Shown here in pieces: positions 5,629 through 6,302 of a DNA stretch of 6,302 bases. Origin of the DNA: Bacteroidota bacterium. GTDB taxonomy: Bacteria; Bacteroidota; Bacteroidia; Chitinophagales; Saprospiraceae. Numbering within the stretch: the first letter of the stretch is position 1; every line of letters starts with the position of its first letter. Where the stretch lies: assembly GCA_029573365.1 (NCBI GenBank), contig JAKQGD010000271.1, positions 1 through 6,302 of the forward strand, given 5' to 3'. The position numbers and the translations under genes were made by a program. Under the pieces are notes generated by a model. The model had not been told where the DNA came from. It made no database searches and saw only the letters and a program-made list of their open reading frames with translations.

Positions 5629-6302
5629 TCAACGGTAGTTCCAGCCGGCAGATATCTGGCTTAGTGTGACCTTCTGTCTTACCACTTCCCTGGCTGCCTT
5701 GAGATAAGGATCCAGCTCCGGATCGGGCACTATAGCTTCTTTATCAGCAAATAGATAACCTGCTACCATTGCTTTTATATCCTGGTCTAGGCTGGAAGCT
5801 TCTTTTTCTGACAATTCCTTACCAAAATTTTTAGTCAGAAAAGACCTTATGCTGCTATGATCCAGGTCTGAAGGTATGGTCCAGGACCCAAAGGCTTTAA
5901 TATCCCGGGGCACTCTGCTTCTGTTTTTGTCAAGGTACCTGTACACAAACTCCTGCACGTCTGATCTCAGCAGACCATCCCCATCGTGTCTGTATGCATC
6001 GGGCAAGGCAATAAATATATCGGGAGTAATGCCTCCGGCTTCTTCTACCTTCCTTTTTTCCAAAAGGGTGTAGTGGCTGTGTCCGGGTTTTATTAGTGTA
6101 CTGTCTTTAATAAACAAATCACCGTTTTTAATTCTGTCCTCGTGGTCGTTTTCGTATTTTTCGCGGTCTGCATAATCTCTTTGTATGGATCTGCCCGACG
6201 GGGTGTAATACCTGGCCACCGTGAGTCGTACCGCTCCACCATTGGTAAGGTCATATTGTTCCTGCACCAAGCCCTTGCCATAGGATCTGCGGCCTATCAC
6301 TA
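5629..6302 (-). CDS. S41-family C-terminal processing peptidase, C-terminal part (gene runs off the right edge)
   Basis: Carboxy-terminal processing peptidases are serine proteases with a Ser/Lys dyad that act in the periplasm on protein C-termini. About 224 codons are present. The visible part opens with VIGRRSYGKGLVQ, the conserved segment carrying the catalytic lysine (K9, counted from the GTG at 6298-6300). It continues with the typical strands VRLTVARYYTPSGRSIQ and GGITPDIFI. The catalytic serine, the PDZ domain and the signal or membrane segment would lie upstream, beyond the edge. A long charged C-terminal region follows and the protein ends SAGWNYR before TGA at 5629-5631. Position 6298-6300 is an internal GTG (Val), not a start; the frame stays open to the window edge. 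Bacteroidota often carry several S41 peptidases, so I give no symbol. Nothing in the sequence ties it functionally to the adjacent secreted protein. Confidence 0.93.
   Translation of the reverse strand, partial: VIGRRSYGKGLVQEQYDLTNGGAVRLTVARYYTPSGRSIQRDYADREKYENDHEDRIKNGDLFIKDSTLIKPGHSHYTLLEKRKVEEAGGITPDIFIALPDAYRHDGDGLLRSDVQEFVYRYLDKNRSRVPRDIKAFGSWTIPSDLDHSSIRSFLTKNFGKELSEKEASSLDQDIKAMVAGYLFADKEAIVPDPELDPYLKAAREVVRQKVTLSQISAGWNYR

Noticed and set aside
1..6302. CRISPR array, tRNA, insertion sequence or defence system
   Set aside because: No regularly spaced repeats, cloverleaf, transposase motifs with terminal inverted repeats, or nuclease/effector genes could be seen on either strand.

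Overview
The window looks like chromosomal DNA of a member of the Bacteroidota, most likely of the Saprospiraceae type. Three things point there: a very large secreted protein built of HYR/Ig-like modules that ends in a type IX secretion (T9SS) sorting domain, promoter-like TAnnTTTG boxes, and no strong Shine-Dalgarno sequences before the genes. The family placement is an inference from gene style. The phylum placement is firm.

All recognisable genes lie on the minus strand, so the window is read from right to left. At the right edge (5629-6302) is the C-terminal part of an S41-family carboxy-terminal processing peptidase. A gene-poor stretch of about 430 bases follows (5198-5628). Its first part is extremely AT-rich. 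It then holds a candidate promoter at 5428-5435 and a GC-richer leader of about 225 nt with three possible hairpins and a 39-codon open frame. The leader runs into the main gene (803-5197), which encodes a 1464-residue exported protein with a signal peptide, a chain of cysteine-containing HYR/Ig-like modules, a C-type-lectin-like domain nested inside one of them, a carboxypeptidase-regulatory-like segment, a dockerin-like segment, a cohesin-like domain and a T9SS type A sorting tail. A strong intrinsic terminator (741-780) closes this unit. Next come ruvX/yqgF (264-674), with its own candidate promoter and probably an almost leaderless mRNA, and the start of peptide deformylase (1-259). The last two are four bases apart and most likely form a housekeeping operon.

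The window therefore joins conserved information-processing genes (ruvX, def) and a periplasmic protease to one accessory cell-surface or secreted adhesin-like gene that has its own promoter and terminator. I found no tRNA, rRNA, CRISPR array, insertion sequence or phage gene. The least ordinary items are the lectin-like domain inserted within a HYR module, the dockerin-like and cohesin-like segments on one chain, and the long, possibly structured or uORF-bearing leader of the large gene.
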